DNA from: Candidatus Caenarcanum sp.
GTDB lineage: Bacteria > Cyanobacteriota > Vampirovibrionia > Gastranaerophilales > UBA9971
Reading direction: 5' to 3'
DNA: 6,040 bases
Assembly (NCBI GenBank): GCA_020720345.1
Contig: DYOT01000083.1
Span: 1-6,040, forward strand
Shown here: one piece after another, positions 1 through 6,040 of the stretch
How positions within the stretch are numbered: position 1 is the stretch's first letter
How the letters are laid out: the number at the start of each line of letters is the position of its first letter
The notes under the pieces: model-generated
Seen by the model: only the letters and a program-made list of their open reading frames with translations
Databases searched by the model: none
Told to the model about the DNA's origin: nothing
Made by a program: the position numbers and the translations under genes

Positions 1-3
1 TAA

Positions 4-123
4 GCAATAAAAAAGACCGGTATAACCGATCTATACAAACAGCTTATGAGTGAGAGTGGAATATGCACATTTATATATAACCAGAATTCAATTCAGGAAT
101 ATATTAGCCGGATTTCTATTTGA
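4..123 (+). other. possible 3' remnant of an upstream coding sequence (undecided)
   Basis: This is an open stretch of 39 codons between an in-frame TAA at 1-3 and a TGA at 121-123. The translation looks protein-like (it contains KKTGITDLYKQL and ends EYISRISI), and its stop lies in the loop of the terminator hairpin, a common place for a gene end in compact genomes. There is no convincing start: the only ATG, at 46-48, lacks a ribosome binding site and would give 25 residues. An A6 run at 9-14 sits where a one-base slip would join the neighbouring frame (from base 3) to this one, so it could be the end of a frameshifted gene. The neighbouring frame has its own stop at 51-53, so a chance open stretch is equally possible. 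I do not recognise the peptide. Confidence 0.22.
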
Positions 124-141
124 CCGGCTAATAAAATTTTT
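102..141 (+). terminator. Rho-independent terminator of the upstream transcription unit
   Basis: A perfect 10-bp inverted repeat (TATAGCCGG-like arm TATTAGCCGG at 102-111 and CCGGCTAATA at 124-133) encloses a 12-base loop. It is followed after three A residues by TTTTT at 137-141 and a further T-rich stretch. The GC-rich part of the stem sits next to the loop. The T tract is only on the right-hand side, so it acts on + strand transcription and would insulate ileS from the upstream gene. Confidence 0.7.
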
Positions 142-202
142 ATTTGTTATCCGATTGGGTAAGTGGTTTTGTTTATAAAAGCCTATCATTGTGTTTTTGT
201 CA

Positions 203-208
203 TATAAT
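203..208 (+). promoter_or_regulatory. likely -10 element of the ileS promoter
   Basis: A perfect TATAAT lies 30 bases before the ileS start codon and downstream of the terminator. It predicts a transcript starting near base 215 with a leader of roughly 23 bases. I find no good -35 hexamer at 16-18 bases upstream and no correctly placed extended -10 TG, so the call rests on the -10 and its position. Such a leader leaves no room for a T-box or other riboswitch, unlike ileS in many Firmicutes. Confidence 0.45.
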
Positions 209-237
209 TTTGAATAAAGAAATTAAAGGATTTTAAT

Positions 238-3054
238 ATGACAGAACAGCAAAAAGTTAATTATAAAGATACATTAAACCTCCCAACAACTGATTTTAAG
301 ATGAAAGCCGACGCTGCAACCAGAGAAATCGATATCCAAAAATTCTGGGAAGAAAATTCTATTTATAAAAAAATTATTGCCCAAAGGGATAAAACAAATA
401 AATTTATTCTTCATGACGGACCTCCATACTTAAGCTCGGATAAAATCCATATAGGAACAGCTTTAAACAAGATTTTGAAGGATATAATAGTAAAATATAA
501 ATCTCAAACAGGTTTTTATAGCCCTTATGTTCCGGGATATGACGGGCATGGGCTTCCAATAGAAAATGCCGTGGTCAAATCCATTAAAGGCGGTAGAGAA
601 GCCATTACTCCGACAGAATTAAGGCAAAAATGCAGGGAATTTGCATATAAAAACCTTAAAGGACAGGAAGAAAACTTTAAAAGGCTCGGGGTTTTAGGTA
701 ACTGGGAAAATCCTTACATCACAATAGATGCAAAATTTGAATCGGCGCAAATTGAAGTTTTTGGGGAAATGGCAAAAAGAGGGTATGTTTACAAAGGATT
801 AAAACCAGTTTATTGGTGTGCAAGCTGTGAAACAGCCCTTGCTGAAGCTGAAGTTGAATATGCTGATCATACTTCGCATAGTGTATTTGTTAAATTCAAA
901 TTCGAGGGCGAAGAATCCCAAAAGGCTTATGAAAAAGCAGGAATAAATCCAAATTTGCCCTTATTTGCGGTTATATGGACAACAACCCCCTGGACACTTC
1001 CTGCAAATCTTGCCATATCCTTAAATCCAAAACTGGAATATGTTTTCGTAAAGAGAGAAGAAGAAGTTTATATTATTGCAGAAGAACTTTTAAGTTCAGT
1101 TTCGCAAAGTCTTGAATGGGGCGATTCCTCCGAAATAATAGGTAAAGTTACAGGTGAAAAGCTTGAATATCTAAAAACAAAGCATCCTTTTATGGACAGG
1201 GACAGTTTAATTATACTGGGTGAACACGTTACTACAGATGCCGGTACAGGTCTGGTACACACAGCACCGGGTCATGGTCTTGAGGATTATGAAGTCGGCA
1301 ATAAATATAAAATTGGAGTGCTTTCCCCTGTTAATAATAAAGGCATATTTACCTCCGAAGCCGGGAAATTTGAAGGAATGCCATATTATAAGGCGAATAT
1401 TGAAATTATAAATGAATTAAAAGAACTTAATGCACTTTTAAAACATGGTGAAATCTCGCATAGTTATCCGCACTGCTGGAGATGTAAACACCCTGTAATT
1501 TACAGGGCAACGGAACAATGGTTTGTAAACGTTGGAGCATATAGAGATGAAACCCTTAAAGCAATTGACGGAGTTAAATGGATACCTTCAAGCGGGCATC
1601 AGAGGATTTATAAGATGGTGGAATCCCGCTCTGATTGGTGTATCAGCAGACAAAGGGCGTGGGGCGTTCCAATACCTGTGTTTTACTGCGATGATTGCGG
1701 AGAATCTATTATTACAGATGAAACCATAAAAAACGTTGCGGAAATTTTTGCAAGAGAATCTTCGGATGCCTGGACAAAATATTCAACTCAGGAACTGCTT
1801 CCTGAAGGGTTTAAATGCCCTAAATGCTCTAGCCAAAACCTCAGAAAAGAAAATGACATTATGGATGTCTGGTTTGACAGCGGAGTAACCCATTATGCCG
1901 TAGTTGACGCCAGAAAAGACGAACTTGGCGAAACACCGGTCGAACTTTATCTTGAAGGCTCAGACCAGCACAGAGGCTGGTTCCAGTCTTCGTTGCTTAC
2001 CAGTGTTGCAATAAAAGACCGAGCACCATATAAATCAGTCCTGACACATGGATTTGTTATGGCATCAGACGGAAGAAAAATGAGTAAATCGCTTGGCAAC
2101 GTTGTCGAACCCCAAAAAATTGTTAACAATTATGGTGCAGATGTTTTAAGACTCTGGGCAGCTAGTGTTGACTACACTAACGACGTTAAAATCGGTGAAA
2201 ATATTGTTCAGCAGTTGGTTGAAGTGTTTAAAAAAGTCAGAAACACAGCAAGATTTATTTTAGGCAATCTTTATGACTTCAATCCTGCCGAAAATTATAT
2301 TCAATACGAAAATCTCAACGAAATCGACAAATTTGCACTTCATAAACTGCAAATTCTTATCGAAAACATAACGGATTCATTTGAAAATTATGAATTTTAC
2401 AAATATTACCAGCTGATTCAGAATTTTGCATCTGTTGATTTAAGCGCGCTGTATTTTGATATTGTAAAAGACAGGCTATACACAGCCGGAAAAAACTCGC
2501 TTTCAAGACGCTCAAGCCAAACAGTAATGTATGAAATACTTCAGGCGCTGGTAAAAATGCTTGTGCCTGTTACTCCGCACCTTGCAGAAGACATCTGGCA
2601 ATTTATAATTCCTTCTCAAAGAGGCGATAAGCAAAGTGTTCTTCTTACCGATTGGCCAAAAGTTAATCCGCAGTTTAAAAACGAGGAAATTAACGAAAAA
2701 TGGGAAGAAGTAATTAAGCTCAGGGAAATAGTTACAAAGGCAATTGAGCCTGTAAGGGCTGAAAAGAAAATAGGAAGCTCATTAGAAACTTCTGTATATA
2801 TTAAAATAAATTGTCCTGATTTAACAAGAGCCTTTAAAACATTAGAAAATGAACTTTCAAGCATATTTATAACTTCTCAGGCTTTTATTCTGGAAGGTGC
2901 AGAGCCTAAAAATCTTTTAAATACCCACGAAGAAGGCGTATTTAAGATTTTTGTAACGCCGGCTTCTGGGGAAAAGTGCGGCAGATGCTGGAAATTCTTT
3001 GAGGTTCTTTCAGAAGGCATTTGTGTAGCTTGTGAGGAAGCTATAGCTGACTAA
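238..3054 (+). CDS. ileS: isoleucyl-tRNA synthetase (class I, bacterial type)
   Basis: This cytoplasmic enzyme charges tRNA-Ile with isoleucine using ATP and hydrolyses misactivated valine. The 938 residues match the usual bacterial length. In order: N-terminal segment with YKDTLNLP (9-16); Rossmann core with HDGPPY (59-64), the signature HIGT (71-74) where HIGH is expected, and YDGHGLPIE (101-109); CP1 editing domain (about 205-430) with WTTTPWTLPAN (247-257) and HTAPGHG (341-347), keeping the editing His341 and Asp350; DVWFDSG (543-549); EGSDQHRGWF (573-582); KMSKS (614-618); then the helical anticodon-binding region. Zinc-type Cys pairs occur at 194/197 with 413/416, at 484/487 with 527/530, and at the C terminus at 914/917 with 929/932. 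The ATG at 238 is supported by AAAGGA at 225-230, seven bases upstream, and by an upstream in-frame stop at 211-213. The gene is intact, and its 3' end forms part of a hairpin. Confidence 0.98.
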   Translation: MTEQQKVNYKDTLNLPTTDFKMKADAATREIDIQKFWEENSIYKKIIAQRDKTNKFILHDGPPYLSSDKIHIGTALNKILKDIIVKYKSQTGFYSPYVPGYDGHGLPIENAVVKSIKGGREAITPTELRQKCREFAYKNLKGQEENFKRLGVLGNWENPYITIDAKFESAQIEVFGEMAKRGYVYKGLKPVYWCASCETALAEAEVEYADHTSHSVFVKFKFEGEESQKAYEKAGINPNLPLFAVIWTTTPWTLPANLAISLNPKLEYVFVKREEEVYIIAEELLSSVSQSLEWGDSSEIIGKVTGEKLEYLKTKHPFMDRDSLIILGEHVTTDAGTGLVHTAPGHGLEDYEVGNKYKIGVLSPVNNKGIFTSEAGKFEGMPYYKANIEIINELKELNALLKHGEISHSYPHCWRCKHPVIYRATEQWFVNVGAYRDETLKAIDGVKWIPSSGHQRIYKMVESRSDWCISRQRAWGVPIPVFYCDDCGESIITDETIKNVAEIFARESSDAWTKYSTQELLPEGFKCPKCSSQNLRKENDIMDVWFDSGVTHYAVVDARKDELGETPVELYLEGSDQHRGWFQSSLLTSVAIKDRAPYKSVLTHGFVMASDGRKMSKSLGNVVEPQKIVNNYGADVLRLWAASVDYTNDVKIGENIVQQLVEVFKKVRNTARFILGNLYDFNPAENYIQYENLNEIDKFALHKLQILIENITDSFENYEFYKYYQLIQNFASVDLSALYFDIVKDRLYTAGKNSLSRRSSQTVMYEILQALVKMLVPVTPHLAEDIWQFIIPSQRGDKQSVLLTDWPKVNPQFKNEEINEKWEEVIKLREIVTKAIEPVRAEKKIGSSLETSVYIKINCPDLTRAFKTLENELSSIFITSQAFILEGAEPKNLLNTHEEGVFKIFVTPASGEKCGRCWKFFEVLSEGICVACEEAIAD

Positions 3055-3074
3055 TCTATTATATAGCTTCTTTA
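3037..3074 (+). terminator. weak terminator-like hairpin spanning the ileS stop codon
   Basis: GAAGCTATA at 3037-3045 pairs perfectly with TATAGCTTC at 3062-3070, and the stem can be lengthened outward to 3033-3074 with A-T and G-T pairs. The 16-base loop holds the ileS TAA. The following tract is only TTTAT and the stem is AT-rich, so termination is probably partial, or the hairpin may protect the mRNA 3' end. The palindrome AGCTATAGCT at 3039-3048 offers a competing local fold. Confidence 0.35.
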
Positions 3075-3115
3075 TACCGATACCAGTTTGGAAGAAAATC
3101 CAAGCCCTTATTCAC

Positions 3116-3143
3116 TTCACAAAAAATAATGAAATGTTAAAAT
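3116..3143 (+). promoter_or_regulatory. likely glyS promoter with extended -10
   Basis: TTCACA at 3116-3121 differs from the consensus -35 TTGACA at one base. It is followed after 16 bases by TAAAAT at 3138-3143, one mismatch from TATAAT. TG at 3135-3136 is correctly placed for an extended -10. Transcription would begin near base 3150, giving glyS a leader of about 35 bases, independent of ileS. Confidence 0.5.
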
Positions 3144-3145
3144 AG

Positions 3146-3160
3146 TTATGCGAAGCATAA
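3146..3160 (+). other. very stable small hairpin with a GAA loop
   Basis: TTATGC and GCATAA form a perfect 6-bp stem closed by GAA. The centre, GCGAAGC at 3150-3156, is identical to the heptamer known to form an exceptionally stable DNA mini-hairpin. It lies just downstream of the likely glyS -10, around the predicted transcription start, and in read-through RNA it sits inside the loop of the larger helix that pairs the glyS ribosome binding site. Confidence 0.45.
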
Positions 3161-3184
3161 GAGTTTAAGTGAAAGGTCAAAACT

Positions 3185-5242
3185 GTGACAAAAAAATATC
3201 TCATCGAAATCGGAACAGAAGAGCTTCCCTATAAATTCTTATCTTCAGCTATAAATCAGCTGAAAGAAGCGTTTTCAAAAATCCTTGAAGAAAATAAAAT
3301 CAGCTTTAACAGCATAACAACATACGGAACGCCAAGAAGACTGTGCGTAATAATTAACGAAATCTCTGAATTCCAGCCTGATATAGTTACGGAAATCAAA
3401 GGTCCTCCTGTAAATATAGCTCTTGATGCAAGCGGAAATCTCACAAATGCAGGATTGGGCTTTGCTAAAAAACAGGGGTTAGCTCCTGAGATCCTTACTA
3501 AAAAAGAAATCAACGGCGTGGAATATTTATACGCTTCCGTACAACAAAAAGGCAAGCCAACAGAACAAGTTTTACAGCATATAGTTCCTCAAATCGTTTT
3601 GAATCTTCAGGGTTCACATTTTATGAGATGGGCAGACCTTGATATTAAGTTTTCCCGACCTATACGGTGGATTACTTCTCTTATGGATAAAAGCGAAGTA
3701 AAGATTAATATCGGTAACATCGAATCATCAAACTACTCGCAAGGACATAGATTCGCTAAAAACAGGCAGGTAAAAATAGAAAGTCCTGATACTTATCTGG
3801 AAAATCTCTATAACGCACAGGTTATAGCTGATCCTCAAAGAAGAAAACAGGAAATAAAAGATTTAATCGAAAAAGCTGTCGAATCTTTAGGCGGCAGTTC
3901 AAATTATCCAGAAGAACTTTTAAATGAAGTAACAAATCTTGTCGAATGGGCAACTCCGGTAATAGGCACTTTTGATAAAAAATATCTTGAAATCACTAAT
4001 GACGTAATCACTTGCGTACTTGCACACCATCAAAGATATTTCCCTGTCTTTGATAAAGACGGAAAACTTCTTAATTGTTTTATAACCATAGCTAATCACG
4101 ATGAATTAAACCTTGAAAATATAAGAAAAGGCAATGAAAAAGTTGTAAAACCAAGACTTGATGACGCTATTTTCTTTTATAGGGAAGATACCAAAAAGCC
4201 ACTTACGGCAAGGGTAGAAGAATTAAAAGGAGTTACTTTCCAGAAAGGTCTTGGCAATCTTTACGAAAAAACACAAAGAATCAGGCAAGTTTGCGGATTT
4301 ATAGCATGTGAACTAAACATTGATGATGAAACCGCAGAAAAAACATTAAGAGCCGCTGAATTATGCAAGGCTGATCTTGTAACAGCTATGGTAAGAGAAT
4401 TCACAGAGCTTCAAGGCATAATCGGCGGAGATTACGCTAAAATAAGCGGTGAAGATGAACTTGTATGTAAAGGAATAAGAGAACATTATATGCCTACTTC
4501 GGCAGATGGCGAACTTGCAGAAACAATTGCAGGACAAATCGTCGGCATAGCTGATAAAATTGATACTATCTGCGGAGTATTTGCTCTTGGAAAAGCTCCT
4601 ACCGGTTCAGCCGACCCTCTTGGTCTTAGACGTGCAGCTATCGGCATAATAAAAACGATTTTGACAGGTAATAATTTAAAAATTAATTTATCAGAATTAA
4701 TTAAAAAAGTTGCTTATACTCAGCCTCTGGAAATTGAAAACAAGCAAAAACTTGTTGATGAAATAAAAGAATTTATTGTTCAAAGACTTAAAAATCTGCT
4801 TGTGGAAAATTATAAACATGACATTGTTGATGCCTCAATATCTGCAAAAGACCCGCTGGTAGACCTTTATGATTTAATGGAAAGAGTTAGAATAGTTGCC
4901 GGTCTTGTACAAAAGGATTCTTACAAAGCTTTTCATGAATCAGCAAACAGGATTCTCAGGATTATTAAAGACCAGAATTCTGTTAATGAAATTAAGCCGG
5001 AATTATTTGCTGAAGATGCTGAAAAAGAGTTATTTGCATGCATTTCTGGAATGAATACGGAAGCAAACTACAATTCACTTATATCAGAACTTGAAATATG
5101 CATACCAAAAATAGAAAAATTCTTTGATAAAGTACTGGTTATGGACAAGGATGAGCAAATCAAACAGAACAGGCTTGCACTTCTCGGAAAATTACGAGCT
5201 AAATTTTTACTTCTAGCTGATTTCAGCAAGATTGTTTATTAA
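3185..5242 (+). CDS. glyS: glycyl-tRNA synthetase, beta subunit
   Basis: This is the beta chain of the bacterial alpha2-beta2 GlyRS, which binds tRNA-Gly and is required with GlyQ (catalytic alpha chain) to make Gly-tRNA. The 685 residues match the family. Visible family motifs are EIGTEELP (8-15), TPRRL (49-53), FSRPIRW (156-162), GHRF (187-190), HHQRYFPV (281-288), GNEKVVKPRLDDAIFFYRED (316-335), AELCKADLVTAMVREFTELQ (391-410, HD-like region), ADKIDTICG (456-464) with PTGSADPLGLRRAA (472-485), and a C-terminal helical region (about 585-680) where the DALR-type anticodon-binding domain is expected. The start is GTG, the only candidate after an in-frame TGA at 3170-3172, with AAAGG eight bases upstream. 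An A7 run lies immediately after the second codon. There is no glyQ in the window. The next gene follows after 5 bases. Confidence 0.97.
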   Translation: MTKKYLIEIGTEELPYKFLSSAINQLKEAFSKILEENKISFNSITTYGTPRRLCVIINEISEFQPDIVTEIKGPPVNIALDASGNLTNAGLGFAKKQGLAPEILTKKEINGVEYLYASVQQKGKPTEQVLQHIVPQIVLNLQGSHFMRWADLDIKFSRPIRWITSLMDKSEVKINIGNIESSNYSQGHRFAKNRQVKIESPDTYLENLYNAQVIADPQRRKQEIKDLIEKAVESLGGSSNYPEELLNEVTNLVEWATPVIGTFDKKYLEITNDVITCVLAHHQRYFPVFDKDGKLLNCFITIANHDELNLENIRKGNEKVVKPRLDDAIFFYREDTKKPLTARVEELKGVTFQKGLGNLYEKTQRIRQVCGFIACELNIDDETAEKTLRAAELCKADLVTAMVREFTELQGIIGGDYAKISGEDELVCKGIREHYMPTSADGELAETIAGQIVGIADKIDTICGVFALGKAPTGSADPLGLRRAAIGIIKTILTGNNLKINLSELIKKVAYTQPLEIENKQKLVDEIKEFIVQRLKNLLVENYKHDIVDASISAKDPLVDLYDLMERVRIVAGLVQKDSYKAFHESANRILRIIKDQNSVNEIKPELFAEDAEKELFACISGMNTEANYNSLISELEICIPKIEKFFDKVLVMDKDEQIKQNRLALLGKLRAKFLLLADFSKIVY

Positions 5243-5247
5243 TTATA

Positions 5248-6039
5248 ATGACCGGTAAAATGAAATTTTCGATAATAACTGTTTGTAAAAACTCTGAAAA
5301 AACCATAGAAAACGCAATTCTCAGCGTAATTAACCAGACATATAAAAATTTTGAATACATAATAATAGACGGATTATCTACAGATAATACCCTTAATATA
5401 CTTGAAAAATACAGTAATAATATTTCTCAAGTAACAAGCGAAGCTGACAGCGGTCTTTATGATGCGATGAACAAAGGAATAAGGCAGGCTTCAGGAGATT
5501 ATCTGTTTTTCCTGAACTCTGATGATGAATTTTTTAATAATAATATTTTGCAAATAGTAGCAGACAATGCTGAAAATTCCCCTGAACTTTTATACGGCGA
5601 TCTTGTTGTCTCAAACAAACAAACAGGCAGCATTTCCCTACAAAAACACAATAAATTAAACAAAATATACCTGCTTAAAAATACTCCGTGCCAGCCTGCA
5701 ACTTTTTACAAAAGAGAAGTTTTCGGAAAATACGGGTTTTTTGATACAAATTATAAAATTGTCAGCGACCATGAATGGTTTTTGAGAGTTTTTCTTAAAA
5801 ATCAAATTACATCTGAATACCTTGGTTTTCCTGTTAATGTTTTTAATATTGGCGGGCTTTCCACAGATAAAAAGCGAGAAGAAAAACTTATTTCTGAAAG
5901 AAATGAAATGCTTAATAAATATTTCACAAAATTTGAGCGGATTTCTTATGATTTTATTTCAAAAAACTTTAGAAGCTTAACCACTATGCCTGTTTTAAGC
6001 GATTTGCTGAATATGATATTTAAATTTAAAATTCCATAA
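5248..6039 (+). CDS. family 2 glycosyltransferase (WfgS/WcaA-like)
   Basis: This is a GT-A fold enzyme that probably moves a sugar from a nucleotide-sugar to a lipid-linked or surface glycan. Donor and acceptor cannot be told from the sequence. The 263 residues show the usual GT2 order: SIITVCKNSEKTIENAILSV (8-27), nucleotide-binding IIIDGLSTDNT (38-48), DSGLYDAMNKG (67-77), the metal-binding DXD-type site FLNSDDEF (88-95), the acceptor-side segment QPATFYKREVF (149-159), and SDHEWFLR (173-180), where Asp174 is the likely catalytic base. I see no signal peptide or clear membrane helix, so it is probably cytoplasmic or membrane-associated. The ATG at 248 of this 5-kb block (5248) has no ribosome binding site. 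The in-frame ATG at 5260 gives MKFSIITV, the more typical GT2 start, and may be the true one. It is probably co-transcribed with glyS. Its GC is about 31% over 5281-6000 by hand count, lower than in sampled ileS lines. It is complete, and the window ends one base after its stop. Confidence 0.92.
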   Translation: MTGKMKFSIITVCKNSEKTIENAILSVINQTYKNFEYIIIDGLSTDNTLNILEKYSNNISQVTSEADSGLYDAMNKGIRQASGDYLFFLNSDDEFFNNNILQIVADNAENSPELLYGDLVVSNKQTGSISLQKHNKLNKIYLLKNTPCQPATFYKREVFGKYGFFDTNYKIVSDHEWFLRVFLKNQITSEYLGFPVNVFNIGGLSTDKKREEKLISERNEMLNKYFTKFERISYDFISKNFRSLTTMPVLSDLLNMIFKFKIP

Positions 6040-6040
6040 A

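Larger units (their letters stand above)
3086..3176 (+). promoter_or_regulatory. structured ileS-glyS spacer that can pair the glyS ribosome binding site
   Basis: Two helices lie end to end. The first is a 7-bp stem with one G-T pair, 3086-3092 with 3099-3105, and a 6-base loop. The second begins at the next base: CCTT (3106-3109) and TCACTT (3112-3117) pair with AAGG (3173-3176) and AAGTGA (3167-3172), giving 10 base pairs with a two-base bulge. Its right arm contains the whole glyS Shine-Dalgarno AAAGG (3172-3176), and the enclosed loop contains the small hairpin at 3146-3160. The pairing exists only in RNA that reads through from ileS, because the likely glyS promoter starts transcription after the left arm. 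No known riboswitch or T-box is recognised, and the regulatory role is inference. Confidence 0.3.

Noticed and set aside
84..99. Tandem ATTCA repeat near 84-99
   Set aside because: Only two short copies in AT-rich DNA, within chance expectation.
89..190. Short - strand reading frame of about 33 codons (starts MIGFYKQ)
   Set aside because: It has no ribosome binding site, runs through the + strand terminator hairpin and ileS promoter region, and resembles nothing I recognise.
142..237. A T-box or other riboswitch ahead of ileS
   Set aside because: Only about 95 bases separate the terminator from the start codon, and the predicted leader is near 23 bases. No T-box specifier or antiterminator elements are visible.
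1681..1830. Inserted zinc-finger domain in IleRS (Cys 484/487 and 527/530)
   Set aside because: Paired Cys knuckles at this place occur in IleRS of several bacterial groups although E. coli lacks them, so this looks like family variation and not a fusion.
3148..3168. Six-codon leader peptide MRSIRV before glyS
   Set aside because: It has no ribosome binding site, no run of glycine codons, and the predicted transcript starts about where its ATG lies.
3190..3196. A7 run after the second glyS codon as a programmed frameshift site
   Set aside because: The glyS frame is intact throughout, and homopolymer A runs are frequent in AT-rich genes, so no slip is needed to explain anything.
1068..3555. 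Long open frames opposite to ileS and glyS
   Set aside because: They lie wholly inside well-supported genes, have no start signals, and their translations are low-complexity mirror products of the coding strand.

Overview
This window is an ordinary housekeeping segment from an AT-rich bacterium. It carries three intact genes, all on the + strand: isoleucyl-tRNA synthetase (ileS), the beta subunit of tetrameric glycyl-tRNA synthetase (glyS), and a family 2 glycosyltransferase at the right end. I see no mobile element, CRISPR array, rRNA or tRNA gene, and no strong sign of a new multi-gene system. The most unusual points are a changed HIGH signature in IleRS and a structured ileS-glyS spacer in which the glyS ribosome binding site can be paired away.

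Organism: the genes use the standard code, have mostly A/T third positions and favour AGA/AGG for arginine. IleRS is a bacterial type with several Cys pairs. glyS stands without a glyQ gene beside it, whereas many bacteria keep glyQ-glyS together and cyanobacteria keep them apart. From the general look of the proteins I infer a non-photosynthetic relative of cyanobacteria (Melainabacteria/Vampirovibrionia, for example Gastranaerophilales). This is an impression that only a phylogeny could confirm.

Layout: bases 1-237 hold a convincing + strand terminator (about 102-141) for whatever lies upstream, possibly the broken 3' end of a gene, and then a short promoter region with a perfect TATAAT and a good Shine-Dalgarno in front of ileS (238-3054). 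There is no room for a T-box leader. The 130-base spacer 3055-3184 contains several hairpins and a likely glyS promoter with an extended -10. glyS (GTG start, 3185-5242) is followed after 5 bases, or 17 if the second Met is used, by the glycosyltransferase gene (5248-6039), so those two are probably co-transcribed.

Roles: ileS and glyS supply Ile-tRNA and Gly-tRNA for translation. GlyS needs a GlyQ partner encoded outside the window. The glycosyltransferase probably adds a sugar to a cell-surface glycan. Its link to the synthetases looks positional rather than functional, and it may be the first gene of a glycan cluster to the right.
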